From NCBI GenBank assembly GCA_031273985.1, contig JAISQV010000148.1, positions 1 through 17,496 on the forward strand: DNA of 17,496 nucleotides. Direction: 5' to 3'. The DNA comes from Spirochaetaceae bacterium. Lineage in GTDB: Bacteria; Spirochaetota; Spirochaetia; Treponematales; Breznakiellaceae. Within the stretch, counting starts at the first letter, position 1; each line of letters begins with the position of its first letter. Below, in pieces: positions 1-7,094 of the stretch. A program made the position numbers and the translations under genes. The notes beneath the pieces are model-generated. The model ran no database searches. It had not been told where the DNA came from and saw nothing but the letters and a program-made list of their open reading frames with translations.

Positions 1-2
1 GC

Positions 3-812
3 CACATCCTCAGCTTCCGGTTCGAGCACCAGCTCAACCGCTCCCCGCTCCGCATCGACGCCATCATCACCCTCAAGACACGCCGCAACCCCATCAAGAC
101 AGGCATCGCCGCACTCTTCCGCCGCGAAAACATCATCGAGTACAAGGGGCCGGGCGTCTACCTCTCCATCCTCGACTTCCACAAAGCCCTCGCCTATGCC
201 GGCGTCTACGCGCTCAACAAGGAGCGGCGGAAGATGGCGAACCTGAGCATAACCCTGATCGCGTCCCGCCGCCCCGCCGCCCTGACGCGCTACCTGCAGG
301 GCTTCCTGGGCCGGGAGATGGAGGAGCGGGAGCCGGGTATTCACGTGCTGGAGGGGCCCTCGCTGCCCATACAGATTATTGAAACGAGGCGGCTTAGGGG
401 GGATAATAATGAATGGCTGCGCGATCTGGGGCGGCGGCTGGACGCGGAGCGTCTGGAGGCGGTAGCGGAGCGGACGCAGTGGAGGCGGAAGGATGCGCGG
501 GTAGGGGCCTACCTTGAAGCGGTGCTGGCCGCGAACATCAAACTGGCCGTAAGATTGCAGAAGGAGGGCAAGATGAAGATGCCGAAAGAGTTCCCCAAGA
601 TAGCGGAAGAAATGGGCTGGGCCGCCATGTGGGAGGCCAAATACCGCGCCCAGGGCCGTGAGGAAGGTGAGGCCCAAGGTGAAGCCAAAGGCCGCGCCGA
701 AGGTGAGGCCAAAAGCCGGGCGAAGCTTGAAGCGGCGCAGAAACGGATCAAGCGCCTGGAGGAGGAGAACCGCCGCCTCCGGGAGGGGGGCAGGAGGCGG
801 CGGACTGTTTGA
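3..812 (+). CDS. Rpn-like PD-(D/E)XK nuclease-family protein, 5' partial
   Basis: The reading frame is open from the left edge, so the N-terminus is missing; the ATG at 234 is internal, because 77 good in-frame codons precede it. In the visible part (269 residues) an Asp in 'LRIDAII' (residue 19) and 'IIEYK' (Glu46, Lys48) resemble the D...ExK active site of the PD-(D/E)XK fold. They are followed by 'LDFHKALAYAGVYA', a pattern I associate with the Rpn/transposase-like proteins that are abundant in large treponeme genomes. The C-terminal third (about residues 215-265) is a run of G-E-A-x repeats leading into a charged heptad-like helix ending 'KRLEEENRRLREGG'. Rpn-family proteins are linked to RecA-independent DNA transfer; the role here is unknown. 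It stands alone on this strand, and repeat-rich DNA begins right after its stop. Family call moderate; function not proven. Confidence 0.6.
   Translation, partial: HILSFRFEHQLNRSPLRIDAIITLKTRRNPIKTGIAALFRRENIIEYKGPGVYLSILDFHKALAYAGVYALNKERRKMANLSITLIASRRPAALTRYLQGFLGREMEEREPGIHVLEGPSLPIQIIETRRLRGDNNEWLRDLGRRLDAERLEAVAERTQWRRKDARVGAYLEAVLAANIKLAVRLQKEGKMKMPKEFPKIAEEMGWAAMWEAKYRAQGREEGEAQGEAKGRAEGEAKSRAKLEAAQKRIKRLEEENRRLREGGRRRRTV
659..716 (+). repeat. Short imperfect tandem repeat inside the Rpn-like gene
   Basis: Repeated units of the type GAAGGTGAGGCC / CAAGGTGAAGCC / AAAGGCCGCGCC encode the G-E-A-x / G-R-A-E run of the protein tail. Such units can change copy number by slippage, so tail length may differ between strains. 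Confidence 0.5.
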
Positions 813-870
813 AGGAGGGCAAACTCCGGGGCCGGGGGCGTTACGGGGACGGCGCAGGGTCATCGGAGGG

Positions 871-910
871 GTAAGGGACGGGTTGTACCGGATACAACCC
901 CGCCCCTCAC
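871..910. repeat. Long imperfect hairpin downstream of the Rpn-like gene
   Basis: Arms at 871-887 and 893-910 pair around the loop CCGGA. The inner 8 bp (gggttgta / tacaaccc) are perfect, and the outer part pairs with one bulge and a few mismatches. It begins about 60 bp after the stop at 812. It has no T-run, so it is not a standard intrinsic terminator, but it may end or protect the transcript. The remainder of 813-1040 shows no gene. The stretch 819-848 resembles the start of the repeat at 1082-1114, with one short gap and one substitution. Confidence 0.5.
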
Positions 911-1040
911 GTACTTCGGCAATGGCGCGCCGTCTATCCGGCTCTCCTCTAAGGGGCCGACGCCACGGGTTCGCTGGGGAGGGAGGGGGCTAAGGCAGAC
1001 TCTCAGCCCGCTTGTGAAGGAGAAGGCCGGAGCGTTGCTG

Positions 1041-1090
1041 CTGAAAGCCTGCGGCTTTCAGCTTGGGAGTTTGCGCGGAGCGCAAACTCC
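1041..1090. repeat. Two adjacent perfect hairpins
   Basis: Hairpin 1 spans 1041-1061: ctgaaagcc / ggctttcag, 9 bp, loop TGC. Hairpin 2 spans 1066-1090: ggagtttgcgc / gcgcaaactcc, 11 bp, loop GGA. They are four bases apart and sit immediately left of the dispersed repeat copy at 1098. They lie between convergent genes (stops at 812 and 1214), which is where REP-like elements and bidirectional transcript ends usually occur. No T-tract follows either stem. Confidence 0.65.
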
Positions 1091-1097
1091 GGGAGAA

Positions 1098-1200
1098 GGC
1101 CGGGGGCGTTGCGGGGGCAGTGCCCCCGCATTGGGGGTAGCGGAAGACCCCGCAGGGCCGCAGGCCCGAGGAGGCTGGAGCGTAGGGGGAGACTTCCCCC
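1098..1200 (+). repeat. Dispersed structured intergenic repeat, copy A
   Basis: This 103-bp GC-rich element is matched by 13218-13327. The last 28 bases (1173-1200) are identical to 13300-13327, and the earlier part is similar with indels. Three stems can be drawn: gcgggggc / gcccccgc near 1111-1129; gggcc-GCA-ggccc at 1155-1167; and ggggga-GACT-tccccc at 1185-1200. The last lies 13 bases beyond the stop of the minus-strand gene ending at 1214, so it may form the 3' end of that mRNA. It is probably a non-autonomous REP/MITE-like element; no coding sequence is supported inside it. Confidence 0.65.
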
Positions 1201-1213
1201 TCCTGATTCCGGG

Positions 1214-1840
1214 TCAGTAGGTGGTTTCGTCCATGGCTTCGAAGGTTTCGCGGACCCGCTGGAGGCGCTCCAGTTCGCGGGTGATGGTTTTTCCGTAGTC
1301 GAGGCTGCCGGATTCTATGCGGCCCGCTTCGTCTTCCCAGAATTGGATGTTGCGGAGGTTGATGAAGCGGAAACGCCGATCCAGGGAGCGCTCCGCCCAT
1401 TGCCGGGCCGTGTCCCAGTAGGAGAGCGCCGCCCGGTAGCAGGCCTCCGCCGTGTTGAGGCTTTCCAGGTTCTGTTCGCGGAAGGGGGCGTTGTAGAAGT
1501 AGGCTTCCCGTTTGTTCCATTTGTTGCCGAGAAAGAGGTACTGCTCTATGAGGCGCAGGTGGAGGTGCATATTGAAGAGGTAGCGGTACTTTTCCCACTG
1601 GACCTGGTTCTCTATGAGGCAGAGGGCGTAGAGGGGGTTGGCGAAGTCCGCCTGTATTGCTTTTTCCAGCCAGTAGATGTTTTCCAGGGTGTCGTCCGGG
1701 CTTTGGATGTAGTGGAGGTGAAAGAGGCGGTAATATTGCTCCTTGTAGGTTACCCAGTAGGCCGGAAGGGGGAGCGTGATGAGGAGGAGCAGGATGAGGG
1801 CTGCTGTTCTGGTAAGGGCGCGGCGCCGGGGGTCCTTCAC
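1214..1840 (-). CDS. Small membrane-anchored protein of unknown function, coupled to tmk
   Basis: It is 208 residues long from a GTG at 1840-1838, which shares four bases (GTGA) with the tmk stop, the classic arrangement for translational coupling. A TTG at 1876 would add 12 residues but would overlap tmk by 40 bases, so I prefer the GTG. The N-terminus is basic (K2, R5-R7) and is followed by one hydrophobic helix around residues 12-30, containing 'LILLLLITLPLP'. It is therefore probably anchored in the inner membrane with the rest outside. The remaining ~175 residues are helical-looking and rich in Tyr, Trp, Arg and Glu ('WLEKAIQADFANPLYAL', 'AEACYRAALSYWDTA'), resembling TPR-like helix pairs. 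I do not recognise the family and assign no function. It is the last gene of a two-gene operon and ends in the repeat region. Confidence 0.75.
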   Translation of the reverse strand: MKDPRRRALTRTAALILLLLITLPLPAYWVTYKEQYYRLFHLHYIQSPDDTLENIYWLEKAIQADFANPLYALCLIENQVQWEKYRYLFNMHLHLRLIEQYLFLGNKWNKREAYFYNAPFREQNLESLNTAEACYRAALSYWDTARQWAERSLDRRFRFINLRNIQFWEDEAGRIESGSLDYGKTITRELERLQRVRETFEAMDETTY

Positions 1841-2496
1841 CCCTTCATTATCGGCATTTTTTCCAGGGCGGCCCAAACCAGGGCGGCGCTTTCCTCCGCG
1901 CTTTGGGAGGCGTCAATGCAGAGCACCCGGACTCCGGCCCGCTCGAATTCGGGGAGCAGCGCCCGGTAGCGTTCCCGCACGCGGATCTGGAAGTCCAGGC
2001 GCTCGTAGAGGTCCCTGCCGGGGCGGCTTCTGATTCGCTCCATGGCTATTTCCGGGTCCAGGTCGAAGAAGAAGAGCAGTTCCGGGCCGGGGAAGCCCCG
2101 GTTGAGGGACCAGGGGAGTTCCTCCCCGCAGTCAAGGCCCTGGTAGACGAGGGACGAGAGGACATAACGGTCGCTGACAACGAGTTCCCCCCGGGCGCAG
2201 CGCTCCGCCACGCCCCCCGCGCCGTAGAGGTGCTCGTTTCTGTCGGCGGCAAAGAGGCGGGCGCAGGTTTCCGGGCGCAGGGATAGTTCCCCCCGGAGGG
2301 CGGAGCGGATCATGACGCCTATGGGCCCCGCCGTGGGCTCGTAGGTCAGGTGGAGGGGGGGGATGCCGGGGCCGGCAGCGGGGCCGGCCTGGGCCTCCCG
2401 GAGGCGGGCGTAACGTTCCTTGAGCAGGACGATCTGGGTGGTGGTGCCGCTGCCGTCTCCGCCCTCGAAAACGGCGAAATTCTGTATTATCAGCAT
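1837..2496 (-). CDS. tmk: Thymidylate kinase (dTMP kinase)
   Basis: It phosphorylates dTMP to dTDP with ATP, an essential cytosolic step of dTTP synthesis. The protein is 219 residues, typical of the family. It has the P-loop region 'FEGGDGSGTTTQ' (about residues 10-21), the substrate-binding 'SDRYVLSSLVYQG' (the DRY motif with YQG), and a C-terminal lid-type stretch 'RSRPGRDLYERLDFQIRVRERY'-like in two parts (RSRPGRDLYE, then FQIRVRERY). The usual P-loop lysine (GxGKT/S) is replaced by Thr (GSGTTT). I believe some spirochaete enzymes share this but could not check. The ATG at 2496 has no Shine-Dalgarno sequence; a promoter-like sequence puts the transcript start only 2-3 bases upstream, suggesting a leaderless message. 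Its stop overlaps the next gene by four bases. Confidence 0.93.
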   Translation of the reverse strand: MLIIQNFAVFEGGDGSGTTTQIVLLKERYARLREAQAGPAAGPGIPPLHLTYEPTAGPIGVMIRSALRGELSLRPETCARLFAADRNEHLYGAGGVAERCARGELVVSDRYVLSSLVYQGLDCGEELPWSLNRGFPGPELLFFFDLDPEIAMERIRSRPGRDLYERLDFQIRVRERYRALLPEFERAGVRVLCIDASQSAEESAALVWAALEKMPIMKG

Positions 2497-2505
2497 GAGA
2501 TATTT

Positions 2506-2534
2506 GTTATATCATTGCCTGACAGATCCCGCAA
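2506..2534 (-). promoter_or_regulatory. Promoter of tmk (sigma70-like, extended -10)
   Basis: On the minus strand, TTGCGG (2534-2529), a 17-base spacer, then TATAAC (2511-2506) preceded by TGA, which makes an extended -10. The expected start is near 2498-2499, almost at the ATG (2496). Confidence 0.5.
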
Positions 2535-2614
2535 TTCAGGGGACGGATACCCGGCGCCCGGCAGCCTGTTGCATGGGTATGCTTTCGGAGTTTGCGGGGT
2601 TGCGCTTCCAAAAT

Positions 2615-2642
2615 CTGACCTTTTGGAACCGCCTCATTTTAT
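2615..2642 (+). promoter_or_regulatory. Weak promoter candidate for the tamB-bamA-skp operon
   Basis: CTGACC (2615-2620), 16-base spacer, TTTTAT (2637-2642): four of six matches in each box. The predicted start near 2649 would leave a short leader containing the GGGAG at 2665. The rest of 2535-2614 contains no gene that I can support. Confidence 0.25.
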
Positions 2643-2664
2643 GCGCGAAGCGCAAGAAACTTCC

Positions 2665-2678
2665 GGGAGTTTTACCTG
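2665..2678 (+). promoter_or_regulatory. Ribosome binding site and CTG start of tamB
   Basis: GGGAG at 2665-2669 lies six bases before a CTG at 2676-2678. The CTG shares bases with the TGA (2677-2679) that ends a 12-codon reading frame from the ATG at 2641, a CTGA overlap of the kind seen in coupled genes. No ATG, GTG or TTG occurs in the tamB frame between the stop at 2616 and the ATG at 2778. Confidence 0.55.
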
Positions 2679-5600
2679 AAGAAGCGGCTTTTTTTATACT
2701 TCAGCCTTCACCTCCTGGCCTTCTCCGTCCTCTTAACCCTGACGGCGGCGGCGGCGCGCCCCCTCAAGGCCGTTCTTATGGAGCGGATGACAGAGGCACG
2801 GGATGCGCTGATCGAGACGCTTGAAGGGGAACTGGGCTACAAGCTTGAGTACCGCTCCATGGGACCCTCAGTTTTCGGGTACTTTGATGTGCGGGGGCTC
2901 CGCATATTCGGCGGCGCCGCCGGGCTCTACACGCGGGAATACCCCCTGCTGGCGGTGGACCGCATCCGGGTGTCTTACTCGTTTTTTGCGCTTCTGGAGG
3001 GCGATTCGCTGCGGGCCGTGCGGAGCATAAGGCTGGACGGGCCGGTGTTCAGCCTTCAGCCCGGCGAAAACCCGGAGTTGAGCGCCCTGGCGCGGCGCCT
3101 GGGCGGCGGCCCGGCCTCCCCCGCCTCCGGGGAGATTCCCCTGGAAGGGGGGCTGCGGATCAGTGTGCGCCGGGGGGCCTGCTTCGTCCGCTCCGGCGGC
3201 AGTTCCGCAGGCTTCCGGGGCCTTGCCTTTGACGCCCGCCTGGGCCAGGAGCGGCTTACCCTGCGGGGCAAATGGTCTACGACTCTCTCCATAGCCTACC
3301 TCCCGGAGCGCATTTTTACCGTCGGTATGGCGGGCAGGCTCCAGGGGGAGTATGACACGCGGAAAAAGCAGGGCGCCGTTACCCTCAACATTCCCGCGGC
3401 CCAGGGGGAGGGGTTTACCGTCAGCGCCATGAATTTCCACATCGCCCTGACGGAAGAGGGCTTCACGGTTAGCAAAATCGCCGATCGCGTCCCCTACACC
3501 CTCACGGTGGCCTATGAATTCGATTCCCGCCGGGTTTCCGGCGAATTCCGGGCGGATGATTTTTCGCCCCGGGAGCTTCTGATCCTCTCCGGCGCCCGGC
3601 GGCAGTACAACAGCTACCTTACCATGAGCATTACAGGAAGCGCATCCTTCGACAGTAAGCCCGGCGGGGTTCTCAGCTACGGGGCCGATCTGGAGGGCTT
3701 TTTGGGCGCCCATGCCCTTTTGGGGCGGGTCCGCTACCGGGTGCACGGGGAGGGGGACCAGCGGGGCGCTTCGTTCCGGGATCTGGGCCTGCGTTTTAAC
3801 CGGGGGGAGATAGCCTACAGGGGGGACCTTGGGTACGGGCCCCTGGCCCCCAACGGGGTCCTTTCCGTGCGGGATTTCAGCCTCACCGGGGACGGAGACT
3901 TCAACGGGGAGTTTAGCCTCTCAGGCGACCGGGAAAGCATAAATGTTTACAGTGAAGGCTTCTCCCTGGGGAAGGTCAGTTTTGCCTTTCTCGACGGGGA
4001 ATTCTCCCGCCCCGTGCCGGAATCCGCCGCCGGTTCAGGCGACGCCTTTCTCAGCTTGACGGCCTTCAGGTTCCGCAACCTGGAATCCTGGGAAAATGTC
4101 GAAACCGGCGAGCTGAACCTGCGGGGGGGCTATTCCCCGAATCCCCGCGAAATTCAGGCAAGCCTGGCCTTCGATTCCTTTTCCGCCGGGGACCTCCTGG
4201 AAATGGTCCGGCCCTTCAAAGCCATGCCCCGCTTTTCAGCGGGAATGGCCCCGGAGCTGGACCGGGTGCTTGTGACCACGGAGGTTTTTTTCAGCACCGA
4301 CTTCAGGCACGTCACCTACAATGCGCCCCAGGTAGTGGCGGCCTACGGGGGATTCCGGGAGATTCTGGTACTTTCCTCGGTTTCGGGCACGGATCGCCGC
4401 TTCGAGTTGGGCCGGAGTAACGTGGCCTGGGGGGACGGGGGGATGGAATTTTCGGGGATGGTGGATATTTCCACTTCCGGGGATACATTCTTTTCGTTTC
4501 AGACCATGTACCGGGACCTGGTCTACTTCTTTCAGGGAACGATCATGGACCGCGGGGTCCTTAGTTTCGCGGGCTCCTACGGGCTTCAGGGCGGCCTGGC
4601 CCGGGGCCCCCGGGGAGAACTACGGGGGAGCATTGAGGCGGGGCCCGTTCCCATCCCGGCGGGGGAGGGTTTCGCCCAACTCTTCCTCAGCGCCTCCCTC
4701 AACTACGAGGGGGAAGGATCCTGGACCGCCCTGCTGGATAACCTGGAAATTTCCGGGCTTCCCACCCCCGCTTCGGCCAACACCCTGATCCGGCTTTCAG
4801 GGCAGGCGAATCAGGACGGAGGGGACACGGAATTTATTTTGGACGATGGCCGTTCCCCCCTTTCGGGGCGGGTTTCTTTTTTATGGGAGGACGGCGTCTA
4901 CTCGGCCTCGGCCCGCCTGGAAAGCAGGGGCGGAGCGGAGTATTACGCGCTTGGCGGCCTCTACCGCGAGGGCGTCCTGGAACTCAGCCTGGAAGGGGAG
5001 CGTATGCAGCTCCACCGCTTTTTCGGCGGCGGCCTCAACCCCGTGGCCGCCGGGAGCGCCCGCTTCCGGTGGGAGAACCGGGACTACTGGACCCTGGACC
5101 TCGCCCTGGATTCACTCAGCGCCCGGCAGGGGGGGAATTCCCTGGAGTTGAAGGGCCGGGGATTCCTGGACCGGGATACGCTGGCGCTGGAAGACCTGTT
5201 CCTCAACTACGGCGGCCTCGTGGCGGAACTGGATCGCCTCAGCCTGAACCGGGCGGAGGGCCTGCTCGGAACCGCCGGCGTGGTCCGGGGGAGTGCCCTG
5301 GGGGAGGAGCTCAACATGGCCTTCATGGCCCGCCTGAATCTGGCCCCCATGGATTCCTGGCTCGATCTGGGGGCCGCTTCGGAATCCCTGTCGCTCCGCC
5401 TGGACGTAGCTTCCTTGAGTTTCGGGGATCAGGCGGCGCAGCCTTTCAGCGTGAATCTGCTCCGTTCCGCCGGGAGCCTGAGCCTTTCCGGCGGGCCGGG
5501 GAATATGCTCCGCCTCAGCCTGGACGATGAGGGCAATTTCCATACCAGCCTTTCCTACCCTTCGCCGCTCCGGGGCTCCTTTACCGGCCTCATCAGCACG

Positions 5601-7079
5601 GGAACCATAGACATAGCCTCCTCCAGCCTTTACCTCGATTTGGGCAGCCTCTTCAGGCTGATTCCGGAAAACAATGCGGTAAACTGCGGCGGCGGCATTG
5701 CCACGGGGCGGCTCAGAATTCAGGGTCCCCTGGGGGACCCTGAATTCTATGGGGCCCTTTACGCCACCGGCGTCCGGCTCACGGTGCCCGCCTTCCTCGG
5801 GGCCGAAATTGGGCCCACGCCGATTACGGTGATTCTGGACGGAAACGAGATGAGCTTCGGGCCCCAGTACGCCACCGTGGGGGCGGGAGCGGCGGTGGTG
5901 AACGCGTGGTTTCGCTTTGAGCGCTGGATACCGAACACCTTCAAGATAGATATACGGGCGGAACCGGAGACGCCGGTCCCCTTTGCCTTCGATCTGGGCG
6001 GGGTCATGGCCCAGGGGGGAGCCTCGGGCGTCCTCACGGTGGCCATGGAAAACCGGGAACTCCGGGTGCTGGGGAACCTGACCGGCGATGACGCGGAGAT
6101 CATACTGGCCCTTAACGAGTTGGTCTCCGGGGATTCCCCGCCGCCGGAGCGGGACTATGAGACGCCCGTTTCCGTGGAAATAACGCTCAAGAGCGGGCGG
6201 AAGGTGGATCTGTACTGGCCCAACTCAAATATGCCCATCCTGCGGGCCAGCATAGCGGCGGGAACGGGAATGTATATAAAAAGCGATTCCCTTGCGGGCA
6301 GCCTCAGCCTGGACGGCGATGTTACCCTGAAAAGCGGGGAGATCTACTATGTGCAGCGGAGTTTCTACATACGGAACGGGATTCTGGAGTTCAGCAAGGA
6401 TGAGGCTGCCATCGATCCCCGGATCACCGCCCGTGCGGAGGTGCGCGAGAGGAGCGAGGACGGGCCTGTAACCATCTCCATGATCGTGGAAAACGAGCCC
6501 CTGAGCAGCTTTACCGCCCGTTTCGAGTCCAGCCCGCCCCTCTCCCAGGCGGAAATTTTCTCCCTTCTGGGGCAGAGTTTCATCAACCCCTCCGGGGAGG
6601 CGGATCCCTCGACCACCCAGAATGCCCTTCTGGCCTCCATGGACATTCTGACCCAGTTGATGCTCAGCCGCCGGGTGGAGCGGACGCTCCGTAATTTTCT
6701 GGGCCTGGATATGTTCTCCTTCAGGACCAGCCTGATACGGAACGTTGTCTCCCAGGTCTGGAACCCGGTTGACAGGGGCGGCGTGGTGGGTAACTATTTT
6801 GATAATACCACTGTTTATGTAGGTAAGTACGTTGGGACCAATATGTTCGTTCAAGGGATGGTGTCTCTACGCTATGATGAGCTGCTAAATAACCGGATGG
6901 GCGTTTTCGGGCAGGATAAGGGGCTTTCCATAGGGCCCTACACCCTTGAGCCGGAGATAGGGATCGAGCTTTCAAGTCCCCTCGTGGATATCCGGTGGAA
7001 TATAGCCCCGCTCCATAGTGAAAATTTGTTTGTCAACGATATGTCCTTCAGCCTGACCTGGCGATGGACACTCCGGTAG
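2676..7079 (+). CDS. tamB: TamB-like translocation/assembly and lipid-transport protein
   Basis: TamB-family (DUF490) proteins are AsmA-like, anchored in the inner membrane and spanning the periplasm as a long beta-taco. They work with Omp85 proteins and in phospholipid delivery to the outer membrane. From CTG 2676 the protein is 1467 residues: K-K-R, then a hydrophobic anchor (about residues 5-27, 'LFLYFSLHLLAFSVLLTL'), then more than 900 residues of repetitive beta-strand sequence. The conserved C-terminal TamB domain runs from about residue 1015, with signatures 'LKSGRKVDLYWP', 'GDVTLKSGEIYYVQRSFYI', 'DPRITARAEV' and 'SQAEIFSLLGQ'. The ATG at 2778 would remove the anchor, so it is unlikely to be the true start. 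bamA follows 15 bases downstream; from memory T. pallidum has the same order (TP0325-TP0326). Family call firm; start less so. Confidence 0.9.
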   Translation: MKKRLFLYFSLHLLAFSVLLTLTAAAARPLKAVLMERMTEARDALIETLEGELGYKLEYRSMGPSVFGYFDVRGLRIFGGAAGLYTREYPLLAVDRIRVSYSFFALLEGDSLRAVRSIRLDGPVFSLQPGENPELSALARRLGGGPASPASGEIPLEGGLRISVRRGACFVRSGGSSAGFRGLAFDARLGQERLTLRGKWSTTLSIAYLPERIFTVGMAGRLQGEYDTRKKQGAVTLNIPAAQGEGFTVSAMNFHIALTEEGFTVSKIADRVPYTLTVAYEFDSRRVSGEFRADDFSPRELLILSGARRQYNSYLTMSITGSASFDSKPGGVLSYGADLEGFLGAHALLGRVRYRVHGEGDQRGASFRDLGLRFNRGEIAYRGDLGYGPLAPNGVLSVRDFSLTGDGDFNGEFSLSGDRESINVYSEGFSLGKVSFAFLDGEFSRPVPESAAGSGDAFLSLTAFRFRNLESWENVETGELNLRGGYSPNPREIQASLAFDSFSAGDLLEMVRPFKAMPRFSAGMAPELDRVLVTTEVFFSTDFRHVTYNAPQVVAAYGGFREILVLSSVSGTDRRFELGRSNVAWGDGGMEFSGMVDISTSGDTFFSFQTMYRDLVYFFQGTIMDRGVLSFAGSYGLQGGLARGPRGELRGSIEAGPVPIPAGEGFAQLFLSASLNYEGEGSWTALLDNLEISGLPTPASANTLIRLSGQANQDGGDTEFILDDGRSPLSGRVSFLWEDGVYSASARLESRGGAEYYALGGLYREGVLELSLEGERMQLHRFFGGGLNPVAAGSARFRWENRDYWTLDLALDSLSARQGGNSLELKGRGFLDRDTLALEDLFLNYGGLVAELDRLSLNRAEGLLGTAGVVRGSALGEELNMAFMARLNLAPMDSWLDLGAASESLSLRLDVASLSFGDQAAQPFSVNLLRSAGSLSLSGGPGNMLRLSLDDEGNFHTSLSYPSPLRGSFTGLISTGTIDIASSSLYLDLGSLFRLIPENNAVNCGGGIATGRLRIQGPLGDPEFYGALYATGVRLTVPAFLGAEIGPTPITVILDGNEMSFGPQYATVGAGAAVVNAWFRFERWIPNTFKIDIRAEPETPVPFAFDLGGVMAQGGASGVLTVAMENRELRVLGNLTGDDAEIILALNELVSGDSPPPERDYETPVSVEITLKSGRKVDLYWPNSNMPILRASIAAGTGMYIKSDSLAGSLSLDGDVTLKSGEIYYVQRSFYIRNGILEFSKDEAAIDPRITARAEVRERSEDGPVTISMIVENEPLSSFTARFESSPPLSQAEIFSLLGQSFINPSGEADPSTTQNALLASMDILTQLMLSRRVERTLRNFLGLDMFSFRTSLIRNVVSQVWNPVDRGGVVGNYFDNTTVYVGKYVGTNMFVQGMVSLRYDELLNNRMGVFGQDKGLSIGPYTLEPEIGIELSSPLVDIRWNIAPLHSENLFVNDMSFSLTWRWTLR
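5715..5748. repeat. Perfect 34-bp palindrome inside tamB
   Basis: The arms 5715-5730 (agaattcagggtcccc) and 5733-5748 are exact reverse complements over 16 bases with TG at the centre. Each arm carries GAATTC. It encodes 'RIQGPLGDPEFYG', the position of the G-x-L-x-x-P turn that is common at the start of the TamB C-terminal domain. In mRNA it would form a very strong stem. Confidence 0.85.
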
Positions 7080-7094
7080 ACCGTAGGAGGCGGG

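Noticed and set aside
655..716. CRISPR-like array
   Set aside because: The repeated units are short, in phase with codons and have no unique spacers; they encode the protein tail.
990..1598. 202-codon minus-strand frame across the repeat region
   Set aside because: It overlaps the better-supported small membrane protein gene and mostly translates the GC-rich repeat; a similar peptide arises from repeat copy B, so it is repeat sequence and not a gene.
1841..1876. TTG start at 1876 for the small membrane protein
   Set aside because: It would overlap tmk by 40 bases; the GTG at 1840 gives a four-base GTGA overlap and a cleaner basic N-terminus before the membrane helix.
2350..2679. 109-codon plus-strand frame ending in TGA at the tamB CTG
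   Set aside because: Most of it is antisense to tmk; only its last 12 codons, from the ATG at 2641, are plausible as a leader frame.
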